Source: Micromussa lordhowensis
Lineage: Eukaryota; Cnidaria; Anthozoa; Scleractinia; Lobophylliidae
Length of the DNA stretch: 64,000 nucleotides
Assembly (NCBI GenBank): GCA_964020085.1
Contig: OZ026605.1
Span: 26,588,498 to 26,652,497 of the forward strand
Direction: 5' to 3'
The translations under genes were made by a program, and so were the position numbers. The notes beneath the pieces are model-generated. The model was given only the letters and a program-made list of their open reading frames with translations, was not told the origin of the DNA and did not search any database. Of this stretch, positions 35,601-47,310 are shown in pieces; position 1 is the first letter of the stretch; every line of letters starts with the position of its first letter.

Positions 35601-38600
35601 AGAAATACAGTCATTCAGTCAGTCAGATAGTTAGCGAATCAGTCAGTGAGTGAGTCAGTCAGGGAGTCAGTCAGTCAGTCAGTGGCCAATCAGTCAGTCA
35701 GTCAGCTGATTTCATTTACTCAACCAGAGTTGACCCATTTTACCTGGGCTTCTCCTTCCACAGTAACAAGAGGCACCGTCCCCGGCGATCTCGTAGCCTC
35801 CCGTAGAGCTTCTTGGTGTTCTTCTTGTAATTTAGCGATCTTCGTCTCGTACTCTGCGCGCATGGTGGCCGGGTCTTGCGGCAGTTCTTTTGGTTTCCTT
35901 GGCGAGGCAGATCCCTCCACATCCGCATATTTTTCTGATCTTATCGCTTGGATCACTGTCATCATGTCGTTACGTGTTTGCTCGATCTCTCGTTGCTGTT
36001 TCTCCTGTAATATGAAATAAAATAAATAAACAGGTACTCCGCGCAGTGGCTACATACACTTGCAAAATATTTGGGACGTTTAATTTTCGGACACTTCTTT
36101 ATCGCATTTCGGATAAATTTCAGGCAAACATTTCGGACACTTAGCTGAAACGAAGTCAATTTTCGCCTACAAAACGCGAATGATACAGAAACAACATCTG
36201 TGAAAATGATAGTTCTACTGCGCCCCCAAGGCTTTAGATACACCGACGAGAAAATAACACAAATTCTTGCGTAACTCAAACAGTTTCTCAACTATAGTTC
36301 GCTCCATAAAGGGAACTAAGAGCTTTGGAGCTACTTCACAGTCTTATGATGTACTGTAAATATTTCGGAGGCTTACAAATGTCGGACAGTTTTACTTTCG
36401 GACACTTTTTGTTCGAATTTAAAATCGTCCGAAATTTTTTGCAACTGATGTATTCCTCCAGTGCTTCTGGATCGAATCTTGCTCCAGCCTTCCACCAAGT
36501 TACAAACACAATTATTCACCCGTTCAGTCTTGAGTTCCTCGTTGTATTTCTTGCCGAGTTCCTCTGTTTCTTGCTCCAGTTCGTGAATTCGATTCTTGAG
36601 CTGCTGAACATTCGAGTCATCGCTCTTGGCTGGCGAAGGCGCCGCTCCTAAAGAGGCCTGGAGAACAATAGCCATGTCGCGTTTGAGTTGTTCAAGCTCT
36701 TCTCCGTGATGGACCTAATGAGAAATGAAAAATGTTAGTAAGACCTCTCTTTTCGTGTTCTCAGTGTTTCACAATTCGACTAACAAATTCCACACTGATT
36801 ACAGGGATCCGTTAGCGTCTGGTAACAGCTCTCGCAATGTCTCACGTGAATGGCTCGATACCCTTTGATAGAACAATAGAACAAACAACAGAAACACTGT
36901 CCCTAGCTCCAAAACAATAATGGCTGCTGCAAGGAAATCGTACATACGCTGTAAAAGAATAAATTTGTTCCTAATTATAAGTTGGTGTTTGTGCAAAACT
37001 GATTCACAGAGTTCAAATCGATAAATCTCTGAGGAGATATCTTGTTAGAGCTCCAGGAGCCACAGTGTAGCACTCCGTTTGCCGCTTATCGCAGCTGATA
37101 ACTCTCCATTTGTGCGAGGGAGCAGATGGAGAGAGAATTAAGGGCCTAGAATCAACGCAACAAACCTTGAGATTCTCGATCTCCTCCATGTATTTCAGAC
37201 TCATATTCTCCATCTCGACCTGCAGTTGAACAACTTCAGTTTGCAAACCATCCCCACCGTCCCCACTGCTCCTCTTTAGTTTGTCCATCTCTCGAGTATG
37301 ACTTTTCTTCAGCAGCTCCATCTGACTTTCATACCTAACCGAACAGAATGACGTCACAGCGTGAGACGCATTACCACTTGGGGAGGGAGAGAGGGGAGGT
37401 CAAAATCGCTTTCCACGGATAAACGTATCGTACGAGCTTGCGAAGTTAGGAGTGGTATGTGCTATTTTTCCAACCAGTATTGAGAGCTATTTTCTCATTA
37501 ATATTTACCACATTTTCTCGATTAGACGCCAAACCCGGATTATGTTCTGGATTTAAATAAATTAAACGCCGGGCCAAAAAGATAACGCAAACTCAAAAAA
37601 CCGCCGGGTCTACCGGAATGACTTTCAAATTGCCCCAATCCCCCTCCCCCTTTAATGTTCAATTCAACCAATACAGTATCTGCGAAATGACATAATACAA
37701 ATCGGACTACTTCAACAAAAGTCATTTTCCAAACCGCAATGCACTTATTCCCACGACCGAGGCAGCGAACACTTGATTATGTAAGACAACAGTCATTTAT
37801 TAGTTTTTCTGAAACTCAGAACTTCTAATAATTCACATACAAAATAAATAAAGTAAATCTTGTTCTACACGAGACTTTTCTGAGGTCAAAATAATTCTAA
37901 ACGCGACGTTTCGGGAAGTTTTAGTGTTCTTGTTCAGGTATCATAGCTGCAGCTCAATATGGCGGACTTTGGTCGTGTATTGACTTTGGTCACTTTGGCC
38001 GTGCAGAACAAGGTTTACTCTATTTATTTTGTACAGTCGTTTATTGTTGGAGAGGGCACTCAAAAACGCTCTTTGTTTACCTTTCTGTCATTTCCTTCAT
38101 CTCAGTCTCCAGTTCTTGTACCCTGGCGGCCATCTCCTCGTCATTTTCTTGGATCATTTCACGAGCGCTGCTTTCCAAGATGGCTTCCCGCCGCGCGTTC
38201 TCCAACTCCTTCTTGTGAAGGGCTCTTAATTTCTCTATCTCTTGCTGGTGAGAGGCCTTGAGCTCGCTGATGTCGGACTGAAGAGTTATCACACGGGAGG
38301 TTAGCCGTAATTTCAGTTCGTCAGCCTCGGAACTTGCCGCTCCGGAGACTTGCAGTGTCTCTTCGTTTAACTTTTGAATTTCGTGGACGTGAGAATCTCT
38401 TTGGAGACTCAACTCTTCAGCGAATTTCTTCTTTGAATCTGCAAGCTCTGTCTGCAGCTGTTTCACTCGAGTGGCTTCCATTTCTCTACTTCTTTCGCAA
38501 AACGCTAACCGCTCTTCCATTTGTTCCACTTTAACGCTTTCGCTGAGTGTTTCCCGGCTTTCGCTTCCTTCTGTTTGAGCATCCTTCATCTCTTCAATCA

Positions 38601-41600
38601 TTTGCGTCACTCGTGATCGCTCATCGTCCAGTTGTCTCTCCAACTCTTTAGAATTCTCCTTTTCCTCGCTAATGGCTAGTTCTAACTCTTTAATATATTT
38701 CATGGACAATTCCATCACGTCTAATATGCTATATTTTTCTTTATCCAGCTCTTTGGCTTTGTGAACTAAATTCTCCCGTGTTGTATTCAATTCTTTTTCT
38801 CTCAAGGTAAGGTTGTTTTCAACGCCTTCAATCCAATCCGCCGTTTCTTGTTCAATTGTAAGTCTTCTTGCCAATTCTTCCGCCAGTTCTATAACCTTCT
38901 CCTCGCTCGCTATGAGTTTAGAGTTTTTGTCCTTAGCAAAGTCTTCGTACTTTCTGATTCGCTCTTCGGCTTCCGTGAGTTTCCTTTTCACCTCCTCAAC
39001 CTTAAAATCTTCGTCTTCTTTTTTGCTTTTCTGTAGTTCGGCAGAAAGAAGTTTTTCCTCAACTTCGTATTCCACGAGTCTTTCCTCAGCTGAGGCTAAT
39101 TTATCCCTGGTTTCTTCGAGTTCATCCTGCAAGGCCCGAATTTCGTTTTCAAGATCAGCGCTATTCTTGGAATCATAGGCTGTCGCCGTCAATTCGTAAA
39201 GCCTCGATTTTTCTTGGAGGGCAGCAATCCGTTCGTGGGCGACTGCTAGAGAAGATTCCTTGTCAGACAATTTTTCTTCTCTATCTTTCAACTCTGATTC
39301 CAGTTCATCAATGCGCTTTTCAGCATCCTCTCTGTAAACCATGAGTTCAGTTTTCCTTTTAAGTTCCTCAACTTCACTGTTCCTGTCTTTCAACTTTCTC
39401 CGCACGGATTCCAAAGCGGCTTGGACATCGTCGAACTGACTCTGAAGTTCTTCAAGGCGAAGTTTTTCCCGGTTTAGTTCAATTTCCATCTCGTCTCGTT
39501 TAGCCTCCTCCTGCTTCATTAAATCTTTTTCTCTCCGAGCACAATTCTTTTCAGTTTCTCTCAATTCATCGTCTTTTCGTTTCAAAAGTTTCTCTAGCTC
39601 GTACAACCGCTTTCTATCCGCCTCTACGCCTAAACTATAGGATTCTTTTTGTGATAATTTTGCTTCCAGTTCTTCAATTTTGTCCTTGTAAATTGAGATT
39701 TCTTCCTCCAAACCAACAATGCGTTCTTTCACGTCCCACCGTTCTCCTTCATCAGTTTCGTTCTCGGTTTGAAGAAATATTTCTCGTTCCATACTTTCTG
39801 TAAGTTCGCTTTCAACAGTTTGAAGTCTTTCCTCCAGTTCTCGGTTTTTCTCGACCACATCGGCATTTCTATCTTCCAATTTCCTCATTTCCTTGTGCAA
39901 ATTCTCAAGTTCACTTTCTCTCTTTCTCAAATCGTCTTTAATCCTGTTACGCTGGGTTTTTAAGCTTTCTACATCCTGTTCTTTCTCTTTCAAACAGTCT
40001 TTTAAACGATCGATTTCCTTGGTAGCTGATTTGAGATCGCTACGACCGGATTCGCTCTGCTCCGAATCGCTGCTTTCCACCGAATCAAGAGCTAATTTCA
40101 ACTTATCAAGTTCCTTGACGAACGACAGACCGTTACTAGTTCTTTTTTCATCATCACTAGACCTTGGTTCGGCCTGCGTCACCTCCGCCTCAACGGTTGT
40201 CACCCTTGTCGCTACAATATTTTCCGACGCAACGCGTTCCCTTGCTCTGTTTAACAGCTCAACGACTCCTTGTGAAAGTCCATCTCTTTTCCGTTCATCC
40301 GATAGTAGTTCCAGTTCTACAAACAGTCGGTTGTTTTCCTCTTCAACTTTGACGCGTCTTTCTTTCTCGTATTCAAGCTCTAAGTTTTTGTTAACCAAGT
40401 GGTTTTCTGTCTCGGCCAGCTTTCTCTCGTTATTGCTCAACTTCGACTCAAGCTCCTGCAACAGAGATCTGGTGTACTTCGCGACCTTCGAACGACTTTC
40501 GTTTGCTTTTTCAAGTTCTCTACTCTTCACCAGCAATTCTCGCTCATTTTGCTTCAGTTTGTGCATAAGCACGGCCAGTTTGGATTCCAAATCCTTTCCG
40601 TCGTGGCCATGCGTATCACCCTTCAAACTGAAAACCTGATCACTCTCGGGTTCCTCGCCAGCTAAAATCAATTTCTCTTTGCCACTTCCCGACACGTGTT
40701 TCACGGTGGAAAGTTCGCTTTTCAACGACTCAATGTTTGCTCTGTGAATTCCTATAACACTATTCGCTTCCTGAAGATCAGCCTTGGCTTCCGCGAGTTC
40801 TTTAGCATGAATAGATAGTTTTCCTTTATGTTGTTGAATAAGCTTCTCTTTCTCATCCAACTTCTGTTTCAAATCATGCACTTTCGATCTTGCCTCGAGC
40901 AGCTCTTTCTCCTGAAACAGCAACGCTTTCTGGTAATCTCGACACTGAGAATGTTCCTTCTCCAGCTCTTTGATTCTGTTCACCTTCGTTTTCAATTCAA
41001 GCTCGAGGATGTGCGCCGAGTCCTTCTGTCTTGCAGACAACACGCTCTGCTCTCTTAAACGCTTGTTCTCATCCTTCAGTTTCTCTAGTTGCAGCTTTAT
41101 CAAAAAAATAAAATTTAGAAAAAAAATAACACACGTTAAGCCCTGGCCAAACAAACTCGCAAGTAACAGCAAGGACCTCTGCTGGGTGGCCAAACGGACT
41201 CGAAAGTTCCTTCGCAAGTTCACGCAAGTTTAAAAAAAGAAACATTTCAGGGCTTAATTTTTTCGTTCCACGCGGCCAAAATGCTACCATAACGTAGCCA
41301 TATCCTGTGTATATTTTATTGGTTAATAGGTTGCTATAACAACGAATGGACGTCACTCAACTTGCGTTGACTTGGGTTGAGTGGCCTTGTGTCGACTTGC
41401 GTGCAGATTTGATCTCGACCAACGTGACCGCAAGTCAACACAAGAGCAAGCACGCCCTGGCCGAACGGAGCCGCAAGTAGACCCAAGTTTTCAACTTTTC
41501 AACGGCCAAAATGCTACCATAACGTAGCCATATCCTGTGTATATTTTATTGGTTAATAGGTTGCTATAACAACGAATGGACGTCACTCAACTTGCGTTGA

Positions 41601-44600
41601 CTTGGGTTGAGTGGCCTTGTGTCGACTTGCGTGCAGATTTGATCTCGACCAACGTGACCGCAAGTCAACACAAGAGCAAGCACGCCCTGGCCGAACGGAG
41701 CCGCAAGTAGACCCAAGTTTTCAACTTGCGTCCATTTGCGAATCCGTTTGGCCTGAGAAAAAGTTTGGTTCAACGCAGAAGTTTCTTTGTAACATGTTCG
41801 TGACTTTCATCAGTCAAAACATCAAACAGATCAGAGACAACAGTAATTCAAGATTATTCCACAGTACTAAATTGAGTTTTAAACAGCTGTACAGTCCACC
41901 TGATGAGAATACCATGTTCAGCCAGTCCATCTTCTGCTGATCCCCCCCACCTCCCCCTCCCTTGCACACAACTCCTTCTCACTAAGAACGATGGTACTAC
42001 ATATAAGTTAACACGGTGTGTCCACTCACCGACGCTTGTTGTTCCTCAGCACTCACAGTGGGTCTGCTACTGAGAGGGGTGGTGTTGACTTTTGACAACG
42101 TGCTTTTACCAAAACTTGGTACACGTGACACAGATGCTGTACCTGACAAAGACAAGGAGACTAGGTGTTTCTTATCACTTTAGTAAAATTCAATACCAAA
42201 GAAGCAGCGGGTGTACCAGGAATGATACAGCTCAGGGCTGCAAATAATTTTTTTCTCTTGAAAGGACATAGTTTATGTTCTACTAAGACACCATCTTGGT
42301 CAGACAAAACAAATTGTGGTAGGACATCACCAAAACAAGTAAGATTTACTCAAGGTAGATTTTTATTCACCCTAACCAAGGCTGTTGCCTAACAGGAGCC
42401 CGGTAGCCTGGGGCTCCCAAAGAATAGCTCTGGGCGCCTTAATTTTTCACAGCAACACCTTTCACTTCATACATGTACTGTATGTTGGGCTCCTAAGTTC
42501 TCAGCGTTTAGCTCTGAGGGCCCCTTTAAAATTTTCTTAGGCAGCAGCCTTGCTAACTGTAAAATGACTTAGGATAAAAAAATCGTCAAGACATCATGCC
42601 TGACCACAGTTGGGATTTTGTCGGACACAAGCAAATTTTGGTGTCCGATGACCAACTGTTATTTGCAGCCCTGCAGCTTGAAACCTTGAGAAAACATTTT
42701 TTTATGTTACAAATACAGTCTATCTCATTCATCCTCATTTGTAGCCATTCCTGTTTCTTCTTAATTTGGTACTTCTCTTATAAGAAATGCTTTTCTACTT
42801 CAATAAACTACATGTTTACTAAGGTAAAAACATGGTGCAGAGAAGATCATTCAGGTCACCAGAGGGAAACAGGTATTCAAGAAGATCAGAGGAAAAAGAA
42901 CTTAAACATACATGCACCTGACCCAGAAATCATGAAATCCAAAACACGGGACTGCAGGGGAGGTCTTATGCATCCCATGGTGCAACAAAGATGCAAAGGT
43001 GTATTTTTCAAATTCCCTGACTTTTCCCTGATAAAACTAAGATTTCCCTGACCAAATAAATACAAAATCTAAACTTACACCCATCCGTTCTACTCTTTCA
43101 TTAAGACTACTAAATTTTTCTTCTTGATAAAGGAAAAATATTATTGAGATCACAGTGAACCCAAATGTTTCTTCCAGCCTTTAATTTTATTTAATCAGCC
43201 ATGTTAAATTATTTCAATTTTCCCGACTTTTCTTCAAAAATTATATCAATTTTCCCTGACACAAAATAAAATTCCCTGACATCTCCCTGACCTTGAAGAA
43301 TTTTTTTCCCTGACCATACTGTATTCCTGACCAATGGCAACCCTGCTACTCTGTAACTAGAGTGTACATGTATGTGCCTCTTATAAAAAAAAAAATGTTT
43401 TAAAGACTGCCACATTTGTACCTTAAACATGACTTACAATTCAAGTTAAAAATCCTTTAGGGAGGATAAACAAAATAGTGCCCAGTCATAAACTCTTTTG
43501 AGTTGTGAAGTCCTTGGTCAAATCTATATTCCAAACCTCCCTTTCTCCTCAAAGCAACAATACTGAAATAAAATTGCATGGTTGGGTGGAAAGAAATCAA
43601 CAGTGCATTAGGGGTGGGGAGGTGTACGTATAAGCAATGACGAAAAAATGTGGAAGTGCCCCAAGACTAAAAGCCTGGCTACCAAGAGTCTCCTGAGGCC
43701 TAATGGGCAAACCTCTACCTTTAGCATGGAAGTCCATACTGTTTGGTACATAGGTTTGATTTCTCTTAGGAGAACTTGAAATTTTTTTCTGAATAGCTTG
43801 TGTGACCAACTGATTAAAATTCGACATGTGCTTTAGGATTCTGGGGGTAAAAAGTGGTCCTATTCCAACAGTGAGGAGCACCTCTTTTAAGAACTACTTA
43901 TTAACCAAGAGTGAGGTCTTTACAACGAAAATCTCAGACCTTGCCATATTGACCAAGCAATCAAGGTCAAGGTTTGAGATTTTCCCATAAAAATTGACCA
44001 TTCAAGGTTAATAAGCTTTTTGATATATGGCTTTTTACTTTGTCTTTGCAGGCCTGTAATTGGCCCAAGGGCATCACAAGAAAATAATGCCCTAGAGTTA
44101 GCCAATCAAAGCACACATTATATCAGCGATAAACACAAGCCACATAATAATGCTATATTAATAATAACAACCACTGGTTACAATGGCTACACTGTAAATA
44201 AGTTTCAAACGAAGTGACGATAACTTACTCTGGACAAACACATCTGAGTCACTGGAGCTACTTGAGCTTCTACGGGGAACAAATGCCTGTGATGCTTGGA
44301 CAAATGGCTTAAGCACCCGTGACCAATTGTCCAACTCCAGTCTGTTCTCAGCCTTTAGGTAGTAGGTCATCTTTCCTAGCTTCAACCCAATAGAAAATGG
44401 TTCCCCAGTATCTGCCTCACCAATGAACATGCCACTACAAAAGTCAAGGTTAATATTGCCATCCAGCCTTTCAGTTGAGCAATTCTGCAACAAGAGGCAC
44501 AGAAATGTCATTGATTTCATCAACCTTTTCAGCAGGAGGGCAACTGGTTTTCGCAGATGGGCAAAACCTTTTAAACTGACCTTTGTTATAAGGAAAACTC

Positions 44601-47310
44601 TCCTCTAGATGGTTAAACCAGGCAGAAAACTCCCCCTAACAGCCAGTACTAGCCGAGCCCTCAATAAACCCCCTTTAGGAAAATAAGTCATGTAACTTAT
44701 GACAAATGATGGTGTGGTACTTACTATTCCTTCCAAGTTACACACTTATTAACTACAGCATGCACAGAAAGCCTTATCTGATAGCCTGGGGTTCGTCGAT
44801 TTTTTGGAGATCCTATCCTTCACTTGCAAAAGTTTTTGCAGGTCAATTTGACGAAGTTTAAATCACAGAGTAAGAGTAAAATATCAAATTACTGTTTTAA
44901 TTTTCATCTCTAATTTAATTAATCAACCATGCTAGTAAGAAAAGAATTTGGGGGGAAGTGAAAGTGGCTGTTGCACTGGTACATTCTAGTTTGCACCCTA
45001 TAACTAAAGAAAAAAAATTATTTGAAATATTTAATTCCTGTGCCATCAATAATTCAACAGACAAAATAAGTATTACATGTACTAGATGACAACATTTACC
45101 TAGAGACAATAATATGTCTTCTATCTAATTGACTACACAGCTTTCTGATTGGTGCAAAAAATATAAAAAGTCAACCAAACATTTTTTCCAAGAGATACCT
45201 GAAACCAGTAGATACAGAATATTGAGAGCATTTGCTTACAAAGGCCATGATCACATACAGGACTTCAAAACAAGCACAAAATTTGATCCAAAACATTTAT
45301 AAATAATGCCAACGGCTGTTATATTCAAACCAATAAAAATGCACATTAACTTTTGTAGCAAACAATTTTCAAGAAATAGATCAACAATTTGAAGAAAACA
45401 TCCTTCTATTAAAATAATGAAAAAGAGTGACTGATTAGGCAGAGTTTTATAACTTTTTGTTGATTTTTGGCTAATGTCGTTGGATGTTGTTTATGACACC
45501 TCTTTTCCAATATTAAAATACAAAATGCAGGCAAGATATGACAGCACATCTTTGTAGCTGAGTAAAGAATTCAATGTACACTGTACAAAACAAAATCAAA
45601 GTTTCTGTGTTTCTATAATGAGAGCAGACATAAAAGAACATTGGATTATCTTCAGATCCTCCAGTTACAATAAGGCTTAATGGGTTTTAGAGAGGATTAG
45701 GTGTAATAAATATGTAATCTGGTTGCGTTAATGAACACTTTACACATGTTCCATTTCTGGGAGTTGAACAGAAATAGTGATAAAGATGACACAGTGGTCA
45801 GAGGTATTTGTTACAACTTGATAAACATCTCTGTTCAAAAATGTGCAATAATTTGACCAGCATAAAATACTAACATAACACTGACAGCTCAAAAATCTGT
45901 AAAATCTTGCCTATATAAAATGAATGCATAACACAGCATGACAATAAAGAAACAAATATTATCTCGAGAAAAACTACCGATCTTTAAAAGCAGTAATAGA
46001 AAAAAGCTGAAGGCTTAATTAATTAATGGATTGATCACCCAAACATGCCATAAGAATAGTCTAAATTGTTATTATCGAGTATTCTTGGTATATTCCTTCC
46101 CCATCGGGCAAAATTGAACAACCAAATTAACAGGATACCAATGGTTGAGGTACAGGTAAATCAACACCGATTGGAAAAAGAGATCCCTGCAATGTTTACG
46201 AAGTGCTCCTGTGTCTTCTCTCGTTACAACGTTTGAAAACTGAGAAGAATTCAGCATACTTGGGCTTCCACGATTATCAATAAGTCTTATGTAGCAGTAG
46301 CTGCTGGAAGACGTACACTGCACCTTCAATCTTCAAAATATTGCTCAACTCAAAGAACCACTTTATTATTATGTTAAAGTTCATGTGTCGAAATACTTTA
46401 CGGGCGGCAAATATTTGCGCAGAGCGACTGAAGTATGGAACCGATACAATTAGCATGTGAGAAACAACTTCTAAGCAAAACATTTTTCGGTTCTGATTTC
46501 AAAAGGTGAGCGCAAACAACAGACTTCCGCAAATTTTTTGTTGAATTGAACGAAAACAATTTCAGTTCTGTTTCACTTTTATAATTTAATAGTAGAAAAT
46601 ACAGAAAATGCACCCGAGAAAGCTATATTTACGAGAAATGCACCTTGTTCGCTCTTGAGTTGTATGTGACTAGGTGTAGTTAACGTAAATAATGTGTAAA
46701 TTTCAGATATTTGAAAATCAATTTTCGTACCTTCTGTTCGTCGTAGAAAAAAAAGTCCAGTGTCCCAGTAGAATTTAGCACAAACCAACGCTTGTTCCAT
46801 CGCTGAAGAAGAAACAAAAAGAGTTAAAAGGGAAATACATGCATCCTCGTTGATGAAAATAAACAGAAATAAAAAATATCAACAAATTCACAAACGGAGC
46901 AAGGACTCACCGAAGGAAGAACTCTCCCTTTATCAACCGATTCGTGAGTTGTTATGCACAGAACCCCTGATTTGACCACAGTCCGCAGTCTTGAATATAC
47001 CTAACGATTAACAGCGATATAAAACGGTATTATATTTGCCATCATAAACTGACTGCATTTCAAGAACGATGTAAGCAAACTAAGAACTTAAGCTTATGTC
47101 GCTCAAGGAAACGGCGATCTTTCCAAACTGTATAAAGCACTGGCTGATAAATGTTACCTTCTGAGCTGACTGTTTTCGTGTAACACTTTGAAATGACACA
47201 TCTTGGCTGGATCCAGAGGAGCCGTGTGCTTCTTTCAGCCTGAAACAATTTTGACACTTGCTCTTGTTAAATACATTTGGTTGAAAGTTCCTGCACGGAC
47301 GATCAGCCAT
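29558..47310 (-). CDS. MPRIP: MPRIP/TRIOBP-like PH-domain coiled-coil scaffold, complete
   Basis: Fifteen exons on the minus strand: 47310-47158, 47000-46911, 46802-46731, 44484-44229, 43788-43719, 42142-42030, 41094-38082, 37334-37166, 36714-36520, 36004-35744, 35264-35013, 34135-33121, 32351-32050, 30019-29962, 29607-29558. They sum to 6,069 nt, exactly 2,022 codons plus TGA, and all phases match. Residues 1-25 carry CRNFQPNVFNKSKCQNCF, the signature start of myosin phosphatase Rho-interacting protein. Residues about 60-175 form one PH domain (RWNKRWFVLNSTGTLDFFFY ... LELDNWSRVL). Residues about 250-1885 are almost continuous heptad-rich coiled coil, then a Ser-rich tail and a basic C-terminus. 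Human MPRIP has two PH domains; only one is seen here. The family bundles F-actin and recruits myosin phosphatase; that role is carried over by homology. Confidence 0.9.
29962..30019 (-). CDS. MPRIP: MPRIP-like gene, exon 14
   Basis: A 58-nt exon, acceptor ggttatccag and donor gtaagt, encoding VESSNMGSVAARVALYQTV. It fits exons 13 and 15 in phase. It is separated from exon 13 by a 2-kb intron filled with segmental duplications. Confidence 0.7.
30235..31885. repeat. Direct repeat A-B-A' inside intron 13 of the MPRIP-like gene
   Basis: A 490-base unit at 30235-30725 recurs at 31386-31880 with high identity (both contain ttcgaaaactgacagtttgg). Between them lies a shortened copy of the GPCR upstream module (30727-31382). 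Unit A holds a 60-70 codon open frame in both copies, but nothing recognisable. Confidence 0.8.
32050..32351 (-). CDS. MPRIP: MPRIP-like gene, exon 13: Ser-rich tail
   Basis: About 100 residues rich in Ser, Arg and Lys (FPSSFSYSRSSSSQDSTLSS), with a twofold DPKVESD-type repeat and no coiled coil. Probably disordered and a candidate phosphorylation region. Phase 1 entry restores TAT-GAG from exon 12, and the exon ends in phase 0. Read-through past the donor would give an alternative stop near 31957. Confidence 0.8.
33121..34135 (-). CDS. MPRIP: MPRIP-like gene, exon 12: distal coiled coil
   Basis: A 1,015-nt exon encoding about 338 residues of coiled coil, from EAMTKIDDLEKEIE to AAAAEVTERRRPY. 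It has the same composition as exon 7. Exons 8-11 (37334-35013) link the two with shorter coiled segments interrupted by Ser/Pro-containing patches such as SPNGGSQPDSQT. Confidence 0.88.
34350..34435 (-). mobile_element. tRNA-derived SINE head
   Basis: Minus strand: tagctcagtcggtggagc (A box) and tttcgaatccccacc (B box). Anticodon arm pairing is poor and the flanks do not form an acceptor stem. Confidence 0.5.
34795..34983 (-). mobile_element. tRNA-derived SINE, copy 4 (shortened)
   Basis: Recognised by ccatcgcagagttatctccg, aggcactgtgagag and the final cgcactaaccatgg. It ends about 30 bases short of exon 11 of the MPRIP-like gene. Confidence 0.7.
35290..35712. repeat. (TCAG)n tetranucleotide array filling intron 10 of the MPRIP-like gene
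   Basis: About 420 bases of imperfect cagt/tcag repeats with variants such as cattcattcagtcag. They occupy nearly all of the 479-base intron between the exon ending at 35744 and the one starting at 35264. The apparent Ser-Val-Gln proteins in it are repeat artefacts. Confidence 0.95.
36053..36452. mobile_element. MITE with ttcggac-rich ends
   Basis: Ends ttgcaaaatatttgggacg and the complement of ttcggacgattttaaatt-like sequence. A relative occupies 47630-49020 with about 0.5 kb inserted, sharing gttcgctccataaag; a fragment lies at 26945-27090. This copy lies in intron 9 of the MPRIP-like gene, within 70 bases of exon 9. Confidence 0.6.
38082..41094 (-). CDS. MPRIP: MPRIP-like gene, exon 7: 3-kb coiled-coil exon
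   Basis: One uninterrupted 3,013-nt exon encoding about 1,004 residues of Glu/Lys/Leu-rich heptads with almost no Pro or Gly (blocks such as ELESELKDREEKL). Acceptor ttttgataaag sits just before 41094 and donor gtaaac at 38076-38081. Antisense frames of up to 248 codons over this exon are by-products of its skewed codon content. Such length in one exon is striking in a gene whose other exons are mostly 50-300 nt. Confidence 0.9.
41130..41765. mobile_element. MITE containing a 230-bp tandem duplication
   Basis: The ends share ctggccaaac / gtttggcc in inverted form. Inside, a 230-base unit is repeated twice with near identity (atgctaccataacgtagcc at 41281 and 41511). It sits just upstream of the giant exon 7 of the MPRIP-like gene. 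Confidence 0.7.
42234..42676. mobile_element. MITE with agggctgcaaataa ends
   Basis: agggctgcaaataa at 42234 and ttatttgcagccct at about 42660 are exact complements. No gene; in intron 5 of the MPRIP-like gene. Confidence 0.65.
43005..43345. repeat. ttccctgac-rich interspersed element
   Basis: Seven or more ttccctgac or tccctgacc blocks at irregular spacing. This looks like the edge-repeat structure of a decayed MITE; no gene. Confidence 0.5.
43890..44035. mobile_element. Hairpin MITE, decayed copy
   Basis: Stem aatctcagacctt / aaggtttgagatt with outer ttattaacc / ggttaataa. A better preserved copy is at 49548-49692. It lies in intron 4 of the MPRIP-like gene. Confidence 0.55.
44229..44484 (-). 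CDS. MPRIP: MPRIP-like gene, exon 4: C-terminal half of PH domain
   Basis: Continues the PH fold begun in exons 2 and 3 (46911-47000, 46731-46802). GLKLGKMTYYLKAENRLELD supplies late strands and WSRVLKPFV the C-terminal helix with its invariant Trp. It then runs into a Ser-rich linker (RRSSSSSSDSD). Confidence 0.88.
44900..46700. other. Intron 3 of the MPRIP-like gene
   Basis: AT-rich sequence with no coding potential and no recognisable repeat longer than 100 bases. Minus-strand frames at 46072-46613 have no splice borders that would fit the PH domain. Confidence 0.5.
47158..47310 (-). CDS. MPRIP: MPRIP-like gene, exon 1 with conserved Cys motif
   Basis: Encodes 51 residues from MADRPCRNFQ. 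The block C-x12-C-x2-C followed by RLKEAH is shared with vertebrate MPRIP and fixes both the gene identity and the start codon. Donor gtaaca at 47152-47157; the frame continues in phase 0 into exon 2. Confidence 0.9.

Noticed and set aside
35290..35712. CRISPR-like repeat array
   Set aside because: No spacers; a continuous tetranucleotide in an animal intron.
35346..36020. Ser-Val-Gln repeat proteins
   Set aside because: Translation of the (TCAG)n array and of antisense exon 10.
39893..40639. A 248-codon plus-strand frame and other antisense frames across 38-41 kb
   Set aside because: They are antisense to the coiled-coil exon; the Ser/Leu/Phe-rich translation is what Glu/Lys/Leu codons give on the opposite strand.
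46072..46613. Extra MPRIP exon in intron 3
   Set aside because: Exons 3 and 4 join in phase 0 and complete the PH fold without it; no acceptor/donor pair in phase was seen.
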